The notes below the pieces were generated by a model. That model was not told the origin of the DNA. It worked only from the letters and a program-made list of their open reading frames with translations, and did not search any database. A program made the position numbers and the translations under genes. A DNA stretch of 64,000 nucleotides from Mesobacterium_A sp034670065 (GTDB lineage: Bacteria; Pseudomonadota; Alphaproteobacteria; Rhodobacterales; Rhodobacteraceae), in contig JAXMOG010000005.1 of assembly GCA_034670065.1 (NCBI GenBank), positions 62,001 to 126,000 on the forward strand, written 5' to 3'. Each line of letters begins with the position of its first letter. Positions within the stretch are counted from its first letter, which is position 1. This document shows positions 17,339 to 26,055 of this stretch, piece after piece.

Positions 17339-19465
17339 TCACCCCCGCGAGCTGCGGATCAGCTTCAGAATGTCCTGAGCGGCGTCCGGGATATTGGTCC
17401 CCGGTCCAAAGATCGCCTTGACCCCAGAGTTGTACAGGAACTCGTAATCCTGATGCGGGATCACACCGCCACAAATCACAATGATCTCCCCGGCCCCGGC
17501 ATCCTTCAACGCCTGCACCAGCTGCGGTGCCAGCGTCTTGTGTCCCGCGGCTTGGGACGAAATGCCAACCACATGCACATCATTGTCCACTGCGTCCTGC
17601 GCCGCCTCGTCAGGAGTCTGGAACAGCGGGCCCACATCCACATCAAAGCCAATGTCGGCAAAGGCGGTGGCAATCACCTTGGCGCCCCGATCATGCCCAT
17701 CCTGGCCCATTTTCACCACCAGCATACGGGGGCGGCGGCCTTCTTCCTCGGCAAACTCCTCAACCGATTTCTGGATGGCCGCAAAGCCTTCGTCGCCCTC
17801 ATAGGCCTTGCCGTACACACCTGCCAATGTCTTCACCTCTGCACGATGACGGCCAAAGACCTTCTCCATAGCCATGCTGATTTCACCAACCGAGGCGCGC
17901 GCCCGCGCCGCCTCGACTGCGGCTTCCAGAATATTACCGCCTTCTTTGGCACGCCGTTCCAGTTCCGCCAGCGCGGCCTCACAGGCCTTGCCATCGCGGG
18001 TGGCGCGGATTTTCTCCAGCCGGGCAATCTGGCTTTCACGAACAGCAACATTGTCCACATCCAGAATATCGATCGGGTCTTCTTTGTCTTTGCGGTATTT
18101 GTTGACGCCAACAATCACCTCGTCCCCACGATCGATCATCGCCTGACGCATGGCCGCGCTTTCCTCGATCCGCAGCTTTGGCATCCCAGAGGCGACGGCT
18201 TTGGTCATGCCGCCCATCTCTTCGACCTCTTCCATCAGCTTCCAGGCCTCTTCGGCCAGCTGATGGGTCAGCGATTCAACATAGTATGACCCCGCCAGCG
18301 GATCGACGACGTTACAAACGCCGGTTTCTTCCTGCAGGATCAGCTGCGTATTCCGTGCGATGCGCGCTGAAAATTCGGTTGGCAGCGCAATGGCTTCATC
18401 CAATGCGTTGGTATGCAAGGATTGCGTTCCACCCAATACCGCCGACATTGCCTCGTAGGCAGTGCGCACCACGTTATTATAAGGGTCCTGCTCTTGCAGA
18501 CTAACACCAGAGGTTTGGCAATGGGTGCGCAGCATCTTGGAGCGATCTGATTTGGCACCAAATTCTGTCATGATGCGATGCCACAGCATGCGCGCAGCCC
18601 GCAACTTGGCGGATTCCATAAAGAAGTTCATGCCAATGGCAAAGAAGAACGACAGGCGGCCTGCGAACTTGTCAACATCCATGCCGGCTTCGATTGCAGC
18701 GCGCACATATTCGCGCCCATCCGCCAGCGTATAAGCCAGCTCCTGCACCAGGTTCGCGCCCGCTTCCTGCATGTGATAGCCGGAAATCGAGATAGAGTTG
18801 AACTTGGGCATCTCGTTTGAGGTATATTCGATAATATCCGAGATCAGCCGCATCGACGGTTCAGGCGGATAGATATAGGTGTTGCGCACCATAAACTCTT
18901 TCAGAATGTCATTCTGAATGGTGCCCGACAGAACCGAACGGTCATGCCCCTGCTCTTCTCCAACAACGATGAAATTGGCCAAGATCGGAATGACCGCGCC
19001 GTTCATCGTCATCGAAACCGAAATCTTGTCCAAAGGAATACCGTCAAACAGGATCTTCATATCCTCGACGCTATCAATCGCCACACCGGCCTTGCCCACG
19101 TCCCCCACCACGCGCGGGTGGTCGCTGTCATAGCCGCGGTGTGTTGCCAGATCGAAGGCCACCGATACACCCTGCTGACCAGCCGCCAGGTTTTTGCGGT
19201 AAAACGCGTTGGAATCTTCGGCCGTTGAAAACCCAGCATACTGGCGAATGGTCCAGGGACGGCCCGCATACATGGTGGCTTTGACGCCGCGCGTGAATGG
19301 GCCGAAACCGGGGATTGACCCCATATGCGGCAGTTCTGCCGTGTCTTGCGCGGTATACAGCGGTTTGACGTTTATGCCTTCCAGCGTTTCCCACGTCAGG
19401 TCATCCAACGCACGACCGCGCAGTTCTTTTTCGGCCAATGCGCGCCAGTCATCTGTATTGCTCAT
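17339..19465 (-). CDS. scpA: Methylmalonyl-CoA mutase, B12-dependent, single-chain
   Basis: 708 aa from the ATG at 19465 (AAGGA upstream). It converts methylmalonyl-CoA to succinyl-CoA, the last step of propionyl-CoA assimilation. The N-terminal TIM-barrel mutase domain (about 20-540) includes RPWTIRQYAGFSTAEDSN. The C-terminal cobalamin-binding domain (about 575-708) shows the DxHxxG motif in GQDGHDRGAKVI, the base-off B12 mark. pccA lies upstream on the same strand, but a plus-strand gene interrupts, and no TTTGCAAA box precedes the mutase. Confidence 0.96.
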   Translation of the reverse strand: MSNTDDWRALAEKELRGRALDDLTWETLEGINVKPLYTAQDTAELPHMGSIPGFGPFTRGVKATMYAGRPWTIRQYAGFSTAEDSNAFYRKNLAAGQQGVSVAFDLATHRGYDSDHPRVVGDVGKAGVAIDSVEDMKILFDGIPLDKISVSMTMNGAVIPILANFIVVGEEQGHDRSVLSGTIQNDILKEFMVRNTYIYPPEPSMRLISDIIEYTSNEMPKFNSISISGYHMQEAGANLVQELAYTLADGREYVRAAIEAGMDVDKFAGRLSFFFAIGMNFFMESAKLRAARMLWHRIMTEFGAKSDRSKMLRTHCQTSGVSLQEQDPYNNVVRTAYEAMSAVLGGTQSLHTNALDEAIALPTEFSARIARNTQLILQEETGVCNVVDPLAGSYYVESLTHQLAEEAWKLMEEVEEMGGMTKAVASGMPKLRIEESAAMRQAMIDRGDEVIVGVNKYRKDKEDPIDILDVDNVAVRESQIARLEKIRATRDGKACEAALAELERRAKEGGNILEAAVEAARARASVGEISMAMEKVFGRHRAEVKTLAGVYGKAYEGDEGFAAIQKSVEEFAEEEGRRPRMLVVKMGQDGHDRGAKVIATAFADIGFDVDVGPLFQTPDEAAQDAVDNDVHVVGISSQAAGHKTLAPQLVQALKDAGAGEIIVICGGVIPHQDYEFLYNSGVKAIFGPGTNIPDAAQDILKLIRSSRG

Positions 19466-19615
19466 CAGGCGTTCCTTTTCGTGATCAGCCCTGCGCTGCG
19501 CGGAGTCTCCGGCGGCAAGGGACAGTATGAGGAGAAGAGCCCCGGCGTGGACCGCCGAGGAATTTTTGTCGCCACACGCTTCGCATTGGCGGGCGGACAA
19601 CATATATCTAAGAGT

Positions 19616-20089
19616 ATGAAACCCTTGTTTTCCCTGTTCGTGGCCTTTGGTGCCGCCGCATTGCTGGCCAACGCCAGTCCAGTGCACTCTGCAGATGCCG
19701 ATATCGAAGACGCGCAAACCGCGTTGATTGTATCGGCCGCTGATGTGACGCTAGACGAATATGCCTGGGTCCGGCGTCCGCTTGTTGTTTTCGCAGACAG
19801 CCCGCTTGACCCGCGTTTTGTGCAGCAAATGGACAATATCGCCGCGGATCCCGATCCGTTGGCGCAGCGCGACGTTGTGGTGATTGTCGACACCGATCCA
19901 AAGGCCAAAACCGCCATCCGCCAAACTCTGCGACCGCGCGGGTTTGACTTGGTGCTGATCGGCAAGGACGGGCAGAAATACCTGCGCAAGCCCTTCCCGT
20001 GGGATGTCCGAGAGATTTCCCGCTCGATCGACAAGATGCCTCTGCGCCAGCAGGAAATGTCAGAACCACGAGACAGCGCTGTCCGGTAG
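19616..20089 (+). CDS. Exported DUF4174-type protein
   Basis: 157 aa from the ATG at 19616. It has a signal peptide MKPLFSLFVAFGAAALLANASPVHSA-D, then a single alpha/beta domain with WVRRPLVVFADSPLDPRFVQQ, RDVVVIVDTD and FDLVLIGKDGQKYLRKPFPWD, the pattern of DUF4174 (thioredoxin-like fold in outline but without a CxxC). The role is unknown. It is the only plus-strand gene inside the pcc/mutase block, divergent from the mutase (150 bp) and convergent with pccA. Confidence 0.8.
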   Translation: MKPLFSLFVAFGAAALLANASPVHSADADIEDAQTALIVSAADVTLDEYAWVRRPLVVFADSPLDPRFVQQMDNIAADPDPLAQRDVVVIVDTDPKAKTAIRQTLRPRGFDLVLIGKDGQKYLRKPFPWDVREISRSIDKMPLRQQEMSEPRDSAVR

Positions 20090-20094
20090 GTACG

Positions 20095-20117
20095 GCCCCG
20101 CGACACTGTCGCAGGGC
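20095..20117 (+). terminator. Stem-loop between the DUF4174 gene and pccA
   Basis: GCCC-c-GCGACA then TGTCGC-a-GGGC, lying six bases after the DUF4174 stop between two convergent genes. No T-run. Confidence 0.4.
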
Positions 20118-20153
20118 TGTCACAGGATATGCTGCACGCGGGCCGCATAAGCG

Positions 20154-22154
20154 TTATTCGAACTCCATGATCACTTCGTCCACGGCCAGGCTGTCGCCCA
20201 CTGCGGCGTTGATCTTGGACACGACGCCCTTGCGCTCGGCCCGCAGGATGTTTTCCATCTTCATGGCTTCGACGGTACACAGCGCCTGACCATCCTGCAC
20301 TTCCTGGCCCACTTCTACATCGACCTTCACGATCAAACCGGGCATCGGGCACAGCAACATCTTGGATGTGTCTGGGGGCAGCTTCTCGGGCATTTGACGG
20401 GCCAATTCGGCCTGACGCGGTGTGCGCACATGCACTTTCAAATCCGCACCACGCGACCGGATGCGGAACCCGCCCGAGATTTTGCCAACCTTTAGCACCA
20501 GCGGTGCATCATCCACCGTCATGGTTGCCAGCATGTCGCCCGGTGTCCAATCCCCCGTTACACGTAGGGACGAGCCATCAGCAAAACGGATGTTTGACCC
20601 GTCGTGGTCCGCAGCGATGGTCACATCAAAGCTTTGACCTTGCAGCTTCACATTCCAGTCTTCGCCGACGTGACGTTCGTGGTTGCCGATCCGGCCGGAA
20701 ATCCGCGCGCGGCGAATTTCAGCAACACGGTGCATGGCGGCACAAGCCGCCGCAATGCGCTTCAGCTCTGTTTCGGGCAGCTCAACGCCTTCAAACCCTT
20801 CAGGGTATTCTTCGGCAATAAACGCTGTGGTCATGTCACCGGAAATGAAAACCGGGTGATCCATTACCGCCGACAGGAACGGCAAGTTATGCCCAATCCC
20901 TTCAACTTCAAAGCTGTCCAGCGCGTTGCGCATCACTTCGATGGCCTCGCCACGGGTTGGAGCCCATGTGCACAGTTTGGCGATCATCGGGTCATAGTAC
21001 ATGCTGATCTCGCCGCCTTCGAAGACGCCAGTATCGTTGCGCACAATGCCCGCCCCCATTTCGCCTTCGGCAGGCGGACGATAGCGGGTCAAACGACCGA
21101 TCGACGGCAAAAAGCCGCGATACGGGTCTTCGGCGTACAGCCGGTTTTCAATTGCCCAGCCGTTGATTTTAACGTCGTCTTGCGTGATCGACAGCGGCTC
21201 GCCATTGGCAACGCGGATCATCTGTTCAACCAAATCAACGCCAGTGATCATTTCCGTCACAGGGTGTTCCACCTGAAGACGGGTGTTCATTTCAAGAAAG
21301 TAAAAATTCCGGTCGCCATCAACGATGAATTCCACGGTCCCTGCACTGGTGTACCCCACGGCTTTGGCCAGCGCGACAGACTGTTCGCCCATTGCCTTGC
21401 GGGTTGCTTCATCCAGGAATGGCGACGGAGCCTCTTCGACAACCTTTTGGTTGCGGCGCTGGATCGAGCATTCCCGCTCGTTCAGGTAAATCCCGTTGCC
21501 ATGCGCATCGCACAACACCTGAATTTCGATGTGGCGCGGCTGCGTCACGAACTTCTCGATAAAGATACGGTCATCGCCAAAAGAGCTGGCCGCTTCGTTC
21601 TTGGACGACTGAAAACCTTCGCGGGCTTCTTCATCATTCCAAGCGATCCGCATCCCCTTGCCGCCGCCACCAGCCGAAGCTTTCAGCATGACAGGATAGC
21701 CAATCTCATTCGAGATTTTGACCGCTTCATCTGCGTCTTCGATCAGGCCCATATAACCGGGTACGGTCGAAACATTCGCTTCCTGAGCAATCTTCTTACT
21801 GGTGATCTTGTCGCCCATCGCTTCGATGGCGCCTTTGGGTGGCCCGATAAAGGCAACGCCAGCCGCTTCCAGTGCCGCAGCGAATTTTGGGTTTTCGGAC
21901 AGGAAACCATAGCCCGGATGCACAGCCTGCGCGCCAGTCTGCTGGATGGCGTCCATGATCTTGTCGATAATGATATAGGACTGGTTCGCCGGTGGCGGAC
22001 CAATATGCACGGCTTCATCCGCCATTTCGACATGCAACGCATGTTTGTCGGCGTCTGAATAAACTGCCACCGTCTTGATACCCATCTTGCGGGCGGTCTT
22101 GATTACCCGGCAGGCAATCTCGCCACGGTTGGCGATCAGGATCTTATCGAACAT
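20154..22154 (-). CDS. pccA: Propionyl-CoA carboxylase alpha subunit (biotin carboxylase and biotin carrier)
   Basis: 666 aa from the ATG at 22154 (AAAGGGA upstream). It carboxylates biotin with ATP and bicarbonate and passes it to PccB to make methylmalonyl-CoA. The biotin carboxylase domain has ILIANRGEIACRV at the N-terminus, the Gly-rich SAGGGGKGM ATP loop (about 160-170) and EMNTRLQVEHPVTE. A PCC-type BT linker domain follows, then the carrier domain with EAMKMEN near the end, Lys being the biotin site. It is complete. Confidence 0.96.
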   Translation of the reverse strand: MFDKILIANRGEIACRVIKTARKMGIKTVAVYSDADKHALHVEMADEAVHIGPPPANQSYIIIDKIMDAIQQTGAQAVHPGYGFLSENPKFAAALEAAGVAFIGPPKGAIEAMGDKITSKKIAQEANVSTVPGYMGLIEDADEAVKISNEIGYPVMLKASAGGGGKGMRIAWNDEEAREGFQSSKNEAASSFGDDRIFIEKFVTQPRHIEIQVLCDAHGNGIYLNERECSIQRRNQKVVEEAPSPFLDEATRKAMGEQSVALAKAVGYTSAGTVEFIVDGDRNFYFLEMNTRLQVEHPVTEMITGVDLVEQMIRVANGEPLSITQDDVKINGWAIENRLYAEDPYRGFLPSIGRLTRYRPPAEGEMGAGIVRNDTGVFEGGEISMYYDPMIAKLCTWAPTRGEAIEVMRNALDSFEVEGIGHNLPFLSAVMDHPVFISGDMTTAFIAEEYPEGFEGVELPETELKRIAAACAAMHRVAEIRRARISGRIGNHERHVGEDWNVKLQGQSFDVTIAADHDGSNIRFADGSSLRVTGDWTPGDMLATMTVDDAPLVLKVGKISGGFRIRSRGADLKVHVRTPRQAELARQMPEKLPPDTSKMLLCPMPGLIVKVDVEVGQEVQDGQALCTVEAMKMENILRAERKGVVSKINAAVGDSLAVDEVIMEFE

Positions 22155-22515
22155 GCCATGTCCCTTTCGTAGGTCGTTGTCCGCAGCGCCCGCCGCGGGT
22201 TGATTCATCACAAATGCCGGCGGCGTTCGAACGCGACCGACAGATCAAGCCACGCAAAACACGACGGTGCATCGCAGAACCTGCGGACCGGACTTTGCGT
22301 GAAGAAAAAAGGAAGGCGGGCGCGCGACAGGGGGTCTTATCACGCGGCCCGCAAGGAGAAGGGGAATAGTAACGGGATACTGTGCTGCCCTTCGCAGCAC
22401 GAACTTGGAACCCCTGCAGCGTTGCACCCTGCTGGCCTGTCGCCAATACATTCTTTGCCGCGCTGGAAAGATCGGCCAAATAATGCTGATTGGGTGTTTT
22501 TAGCGGCAGGATCAT
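22144..22515 (-). CDS. Doubtful reading frame upstream of pccA
   Basis: A 123-codon frame starting at the ATG at 22515, overlapping the pccA start by 11 bases. Its first 50 residues look protein-like (MILPLKTPNQHYLADLSSA), but the rest is rich in Arg, Cys and Ser, as expected for non-coding GC-rich DNA. A T-run (CCTTTTTTC on the minus strand near 22310) sits inside it. Either this is a small poorly conserved gene or the 22155-22517 stretch is a 360-bp leader of pccA. Confidence 0.25.
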   Translation of the reverse strand: MILPLKTPNQHYLADLSSAAKNVLATGQQGATLQGFQVRAAKGSTVSRYYSPSPCGPRDKTPCRAPAFLFSSRKVRSAGSAMHRRVLRGLICRSRSNAAGICDESTRGGRCGQRPTKGTWHVR

Positions 22516-22517
22516 GC

Positions 22518-22892
22518 TCAATCCCCTGACTCGTCAAACAGGTCGGTGCCGTTGAACGCATCGGGAAAGGATTGACGGGCCGCGGCCTCGTCGATCACCA
22601 GCATCGCATCATAGCTGGCCGCATCAAACGGATCGTCATGTGGCAGAACTTCGCGGCCAAAAAGCCAGCTTAGACGCCCGGCATCCAGGTTGCCCCGCTC
22701 GAACGGCTGATCGCCGAAATGTTCCCAAAGGGCGGCCAGAAACGCCATATCAGCGCGCTTGTCCACGGCCTTGCGATCACGATAGCGCTCGCGCTTCGTC
22801 AACGGCGTCACCCCGCGCGGGTTTGCACGGCGGATGGTAAATTGAAAATCGGTGCCCGGAAGACGGCCGGGAAAGCCGCGGTGTTTCAGCAT
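22518..22892 (-). CDS. Small cytoplasmic protein of the pcc locus, function unknown
   Basis: 124 aa, no signal peptide or membrane segment. A basic N-terminal third (FTIRRANPRGVTPLTKRERYRDRK) is followed by a helical, acidic C-terminal part (ADMAFLAALWEHFGDQPFERGNL, then FDAASYDAMLVIDE). I do not recognise the family. Its place between pccB and pccA on the same strand, and composition like its neighbours, suggest a real gene tied to the carboxylase locus. Confidence 0.6.
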   Translation of the reverse strand: MLKHRGFPGRLPGTDFQFTIRRANPRGVTPLTKRERYRDRKAVDKRADMAFLAALWEHFGDQPFERGNLDAGRLSWLFGREVLPHDDPFDAASYDAMLVIDEAAARQSFPDAFNGTDLFDESGD

Positions 22893-22985
22893 GAGCCGAC
22901 CCCCCGGTTGAAGTGGCTCACAGTTTTTGAAAATCGGATCGCGTTGGAAAGTGGGACGGACGGGATCGCCCGCCCCAAATCCAGT

Positions 22986-23132
22986 TTACTTATACTTGCC
23001 GGTATAGACCGGTTCGACCGAGATCGGCTCTGGGTCAACCACAACGTACTCTTCCTGCGGTTGGGATTGGCTGCATGCGGAAACCGCTGCAACAAGCCCG
23101 ACCATTGCGAGGAATTTGATGCTCTTGGACAT
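22986..23132 (-). CDS. 48-residue lipoprotein of the pcc locus
   Basis: The frame runs from the ATG at 23132, with AGGAG six bases upstream, to a TAA at 22986. It encodes MSKSIKFLAMVGLVAAVSAC, then about 28 polar residues rich in Glu, Pro and Tyr (EEYVVVDPEPISVEPVYTGKYK). VSAC is a lipobox, so the mature protein would be a 29-residue lipopeptide anchored by Cys20. The strong ribosome-binding site and clean signal sequence make a real gene likely despite the size. Confidence 0.75.
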   Translation of the reverse strand: MSKSIKFLAMVGLVAAVSACSQSQPQEEYVVVDPEPISVEPVYTGKYK

Positions 23133-23346
23133 CTTCTGCTCCTGTCTAGTTCGGCACGGAATTCCGCAGCCCGGAGGCCATACTGCCCGTACCTCGAGGT
23201 TTTGGTCACTTGGGTGTAACCGCCTCGGAGTTTACTGCGACAGGTGGTCAAAAGATACGCGCCGTCCCAAATGCCCCGATGTTGTGTCTGAAAGGCGACA
23301 ACCACCGGGTTAGACGAAGTTCGATCCGCAACATGTTGTGTATACA

Positions 23347-23835
23347 TCAGAAAACCTCCCAGATGCAGGCCCCGTTTTCAACGCTATATGCCTCGAAATA
23401 CTGGGTGGTTTCGGGATCAGGGGTCCCGAAATCTGTTGGTGTGTTCATCAACGTGATGACAATTTGTGATGGGCGCGGGCCGGTTATTGCCACGCGCGGC
23501 AACGCATAGGCGTTGCACAGCTCTTCCATGTCCGTGGCCACTTTCTCAAAGTTCAATTCACCGCCGATTTGCGGCGCGACGAACCGGAAATGATAGCTCA
23601 GACCATAGGCTGACCGATCCTGCACCATCTCGTGAAAGACCACGTCCATTCCAGATGGCACAGCAATGCTGTCCCCGGACGCTGCAACAAACGGCGCTGC
23701 GAGCAGGCTGAAACATGTGGCCAATGCTGGGGTGAATTTGATGCAGCCCCGACCTCTTTTCAGAGCTCCTCCTGTCGGGGCTGCAAGGATCCGGGTACTT
23801 GCCCAGATCAGAATTCCTTGGCTCAAGATGCGCAT
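23347..23835 (-). CDS. Exported DUF6497-like protein of the pcc locus
   Basis: 162 aa if started at the ATG at 23835, which overlaps the upstream gene's end by 13 bases. A hydrophobic stretch (FTPALATCFSLLAAPFVAA, about residues 34-52) looks like a late signal or anchor, so the start may be wrong or the N-terminus extended. The globular part has IAVPSGMDVVFHEMVQD, LSYHFRFVAPQIGG and CNAYALPRV, a pattern I associate with a Rhodobacteraceae family linked to pccB. The function is unknown. Confidence 0.65.
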   Translation of the reverse strand: MRILSQGILIWASTRILAAPTGGALKRGRGCIKFTPALATCFSLLAAPFVAASGDSIAVPSGMDVVFHEMVQDRSAYGLSYHFRFVAPQIGGELNFEKVATDMEELCNAYALPRVAITGPRPSQIVITLMNTPTDFGTPDPETTQYFEAYSVENGACIWEVF

Positions 23836-24185
23836 GTCTGCACCTTTGCCTGTCCGGCCCACGCGAACCAACGCGCATGGCGCACAGGGTCGTTAAGAAC
23901 CGCTTCAATCCGATTGATGACCGCTGTGCTGCGGGCTTGTTTGGGCAACCGCCCACCAGCCCGCAAGGCCATACCTTCGTCTTGGTGGACAATCTCTACC
24001 ACAGGCGAGAAACCACGCAAGTATTTTAATTCGCGCCACAAATCTTGCCGCACTTGCTGCGCCAACCGTCCACGGCGCATCACTGGCACGGCAACCTCGA
24101 CCAGCACGTCAAATTGCGGCGGCCACTGCCGTGTCAGCACATAGCGCTGCTCATCCGCATGAATATGCCAGCTGTTGCGGCTCAT
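23823..24185 (-). CDS. Conserved hypothetical protein downstream of pccB
   Basis: 120 aa, soluble, rich in Arg and Trp. Segments WHIHADEQRYVLTRQWPPQFDV... are compatible with a small alpha/beta domain, and a helical C-terminus has VINRIEAVLNDP. No known motif. It starts 162 bp after the pccB stop and overlaps the next gene by 13 bases, which suggests co-transcription and translational coupling with the carboxylase genes. Confidence 0.65.
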   Translation of the reverse strand: MSRNSWHIHADEQRYVLTRQWPPQFDVLVEVAVPVMRRGRLAQQVRQDLWRELKYLRGFSPVVEIVHQDEGMALRAGGRLPKQARSTAVINRIEAVLNDPVRHARWFAWAGQAKVQTCAS

Positions 24186-24347
24186 GATCTGACCGCCATC
24201 TTAATATGGTCAACACAACAGGTCGCGCATGACCACACACCAATCACTTGGCCTGGCATCAAAGCCAGACCACCGCCAAACGCGGCTGCCTGCCGCGTTA
24301 TGGAGCGGCAGAAGTTATGGTGAGCAGTCAACAGCACGTGTGCCCCC

Positions 24348-25880
24348 TTACAGCGGAATATTATCGTGCTTTTTCCACGGATTGGTCACCTTCTTGTTCC
24401 GCAGCGCCGCAAAGGCCCGCGACACACGACGGCGTGTCGAACGCGGCTGGATCACCTCATCGATGAAGCCCCGTTCTGCGGCAACAAAGGGGTTGGCAAA
24501 CCGATCTTCATAATCTGCCGCGTGCTGCGCAATCTTATCTGGATCGCCCAGATCAGCACGATGGATAATCTCCGTCGCGCCTTTGGCACCCATCACGGCG
24601 ATCTCGGCTGTTGGCCACGCATAGTTTACATCGCCACGCAGGTGCTTTGACGACATCACGTCATAAGCACCGCCATAAGCTTTTCGCGTGATGACCGTCA
24701 CTTTTGGAACGGTTGCTTCGCCATAAGCAAACAGCAGTTTCGCACCATGTTTGATAACACCACCATATTCCTGACTGGTCCCCGGCAAGAATCCGGGAAC
24801 ATCGACCAGGGTCAGAATCGGAATCTCGAACGCATCGCAGAACCGGACAAAACGTGCGGCCTTGCGACTGCTGTCAATGTCCAGGCAACCGGCCAGAACC
24901 ATCGGCTGGTTGGCCACAACACCCACGGTCTGCCCTTCCAGGCGAATGAAACCGGTGATGATATTCTTGGCGTATTCTTCCTGAATTTCGTAGAAGTCAC
25001 CTTCGTCCGCAATTTTCAGGATCAGTTCTTTCATGTCATAAGGCGTGTTGGCGTTTTCCGGAACGATCGTATCCAGCGAACTTTCCAGGCGGGCCACATC
25101 ATCAAAGAACGGGCGCACAGGTGGCTTTTCTCGGTTGTTCGCTGGCAGAAAGTCGACCAGACGGCGCACTTCAGCCAAAGCTTCAACATCGTTTTCAAAC
25201 GCGCCGTCCGCGACAGAGGATTTTTTGGTATGGGTCAACGCCCCGCCCAACTCTTCTGCTGACACGTGTTCGTTGGTTACGGTTTTCACCACATCGGGGC
25301 CCGTAACAAACATGTAGCTGCTGTCTTTGACCATAAAGATGAAGTCAGTCATCGCGGGCGAATACACAGCACCACCGGCGCATGGCCCCATGACCAATGA
25401 AATCTGCGGAACCACACCTGAAGCCATGATATTGCGCTGGAACACTTCACCATATCCGGCAAGGCTGTCGACGCCTTCCTGAATACGTGCGCCGCCAGAG
25501 TCATTGATCCCAATAACCGGTGCGCCGTTCTGAATGGCCATATCCATGATCTTGCAAATCTTCTTGGCGTGGGTCGCCGAAACCGATCCACCCAGAACAG
25601 TGAAGTCCTGCGAAAAGACATAGACCATACGACCGTTGATCGTGCCCCAACCGGTGATCACACCGTCGCCATAGGGCTTTTGCTTTTCCATACCAAAGTC
25701 AGTGCAGCGATGGGTCACGAACATGTCGTACTCTTCAAAGCTGTCTTCATCCAGCAGCAGCTCGACGCGTTCGCGTGCTGTCAGCTTGCCCCTGGCGTGC
25801 TGACTATCGATCCGCTTCTGTCCGCCACCCAGTCGCGCGCCGGCGCGACGCTCTTCGAGTTCTTGAAGAATGTCTTTCAT
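24348..25880 (-). CDS. pccB: Propionyl-CoA carboxylase beta subunit (carboxyltransferase)
   Basis: 510 aa from the ATG at 25880. It transfers the carboxyl group from biotin to propionyl-CoA. Crotonase-fold halves are clear: the N-terminal half has GGSVSATHAKKI and GINDSGGARIQEGVDSLAGYG, the C-terminal half has VDVPGFLPGTSQEYGGVIKHGAK and the YGGAYDVMSSKHL segment. Gly-Ala and Gly-Gly oxyanion-hole residues are present. It is divergent from an MFS gene; the shared 175-bp intergenic region carries TTTGCAAA-type boxes, so regulation by PccR is likely. Confidence 0.97.
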   Translation of the reverse strand: MKDILQELEERRAGARLGGGQKRIDSQHARGKLTARERVELLLDEDSFEEYDMFVTHRCTDFGMEKQKPYGDGVITGWGTINGRMVYVFSQDFTVLGGSVSATHAKKICKIMDMAIQNGAPVIGINDSGGARIQEGVDSLAGYGEVFQRNIMASGVVPQISLVMGPCAGGAVYSPAMTDFIFMVKDSSYMFVTGPDVVKTVTNEHVSAEELGGALTHTKKSSVADGAFENDVEALAEVRRLVDFLPANNREKPPVRPFFDDVARLESSLDTIVPENANTPYDMKELILKIADEGDFYEIQEEYAKNIITGFIRLEGQTVGVVANQPMVLAGCLDIDSSRKAARFVRFCDAFEIPILTLVDVPGFLPGTSQEYGGVIKHGAKLLFAYGEATVPKVTVITRKAYGGAYDVMSSKHLRGDVNYAWPTAEIAVMGAKGATEIIHRADLGDPDKIAQHAADYEDRFANPFVAAERGFIDEVIQPRSTRRRVSRAFAALRNKKVTNPWKKHDNIPL

Positions 25881-25947
25881 GGTCCATCCCTTCTGTTTGG
25901 GCGGAACATACATATCCCTCATCGCCCCTCAAGGAAAAACCGGCAAA

Positions 25948-25987
25948 TTTGCAAACTTTGGGAAACACCAGAGAAGCAAATTGCAAA
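25948..25987. promoter_or_regulatory. TTTGCAAA boxes between pccB and the MFS gene
   Basis: A perfect TTTGCAAA at 25948-25955 and ATTGCAAA (one mismatch) at 25980-25987, with 32 bp from start to start, about three helical turns. A TTTGGGAAA follows the first box one base later. They are probably the PccR operator for pccB and perhaps for the divergent transporter. Confidence 0.75.
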
Positions 25988-26055
25988 TAAGCAAAGTGAA
26001 CCATCCAGTTCGTTTCAGCTTGGCAAAACGCCGTCTACCCCGTAAATCACGTGAT

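Noticed and set aside
20604..22058. Long open frame (about 480 codons) on the plus strand opposite pccA
   Set aside because: It is the antisense shadow of a well-identified carboxylase gene; its composition is that of reverse-frame GC-rich coding DNA and it has no ribosome-binding site.
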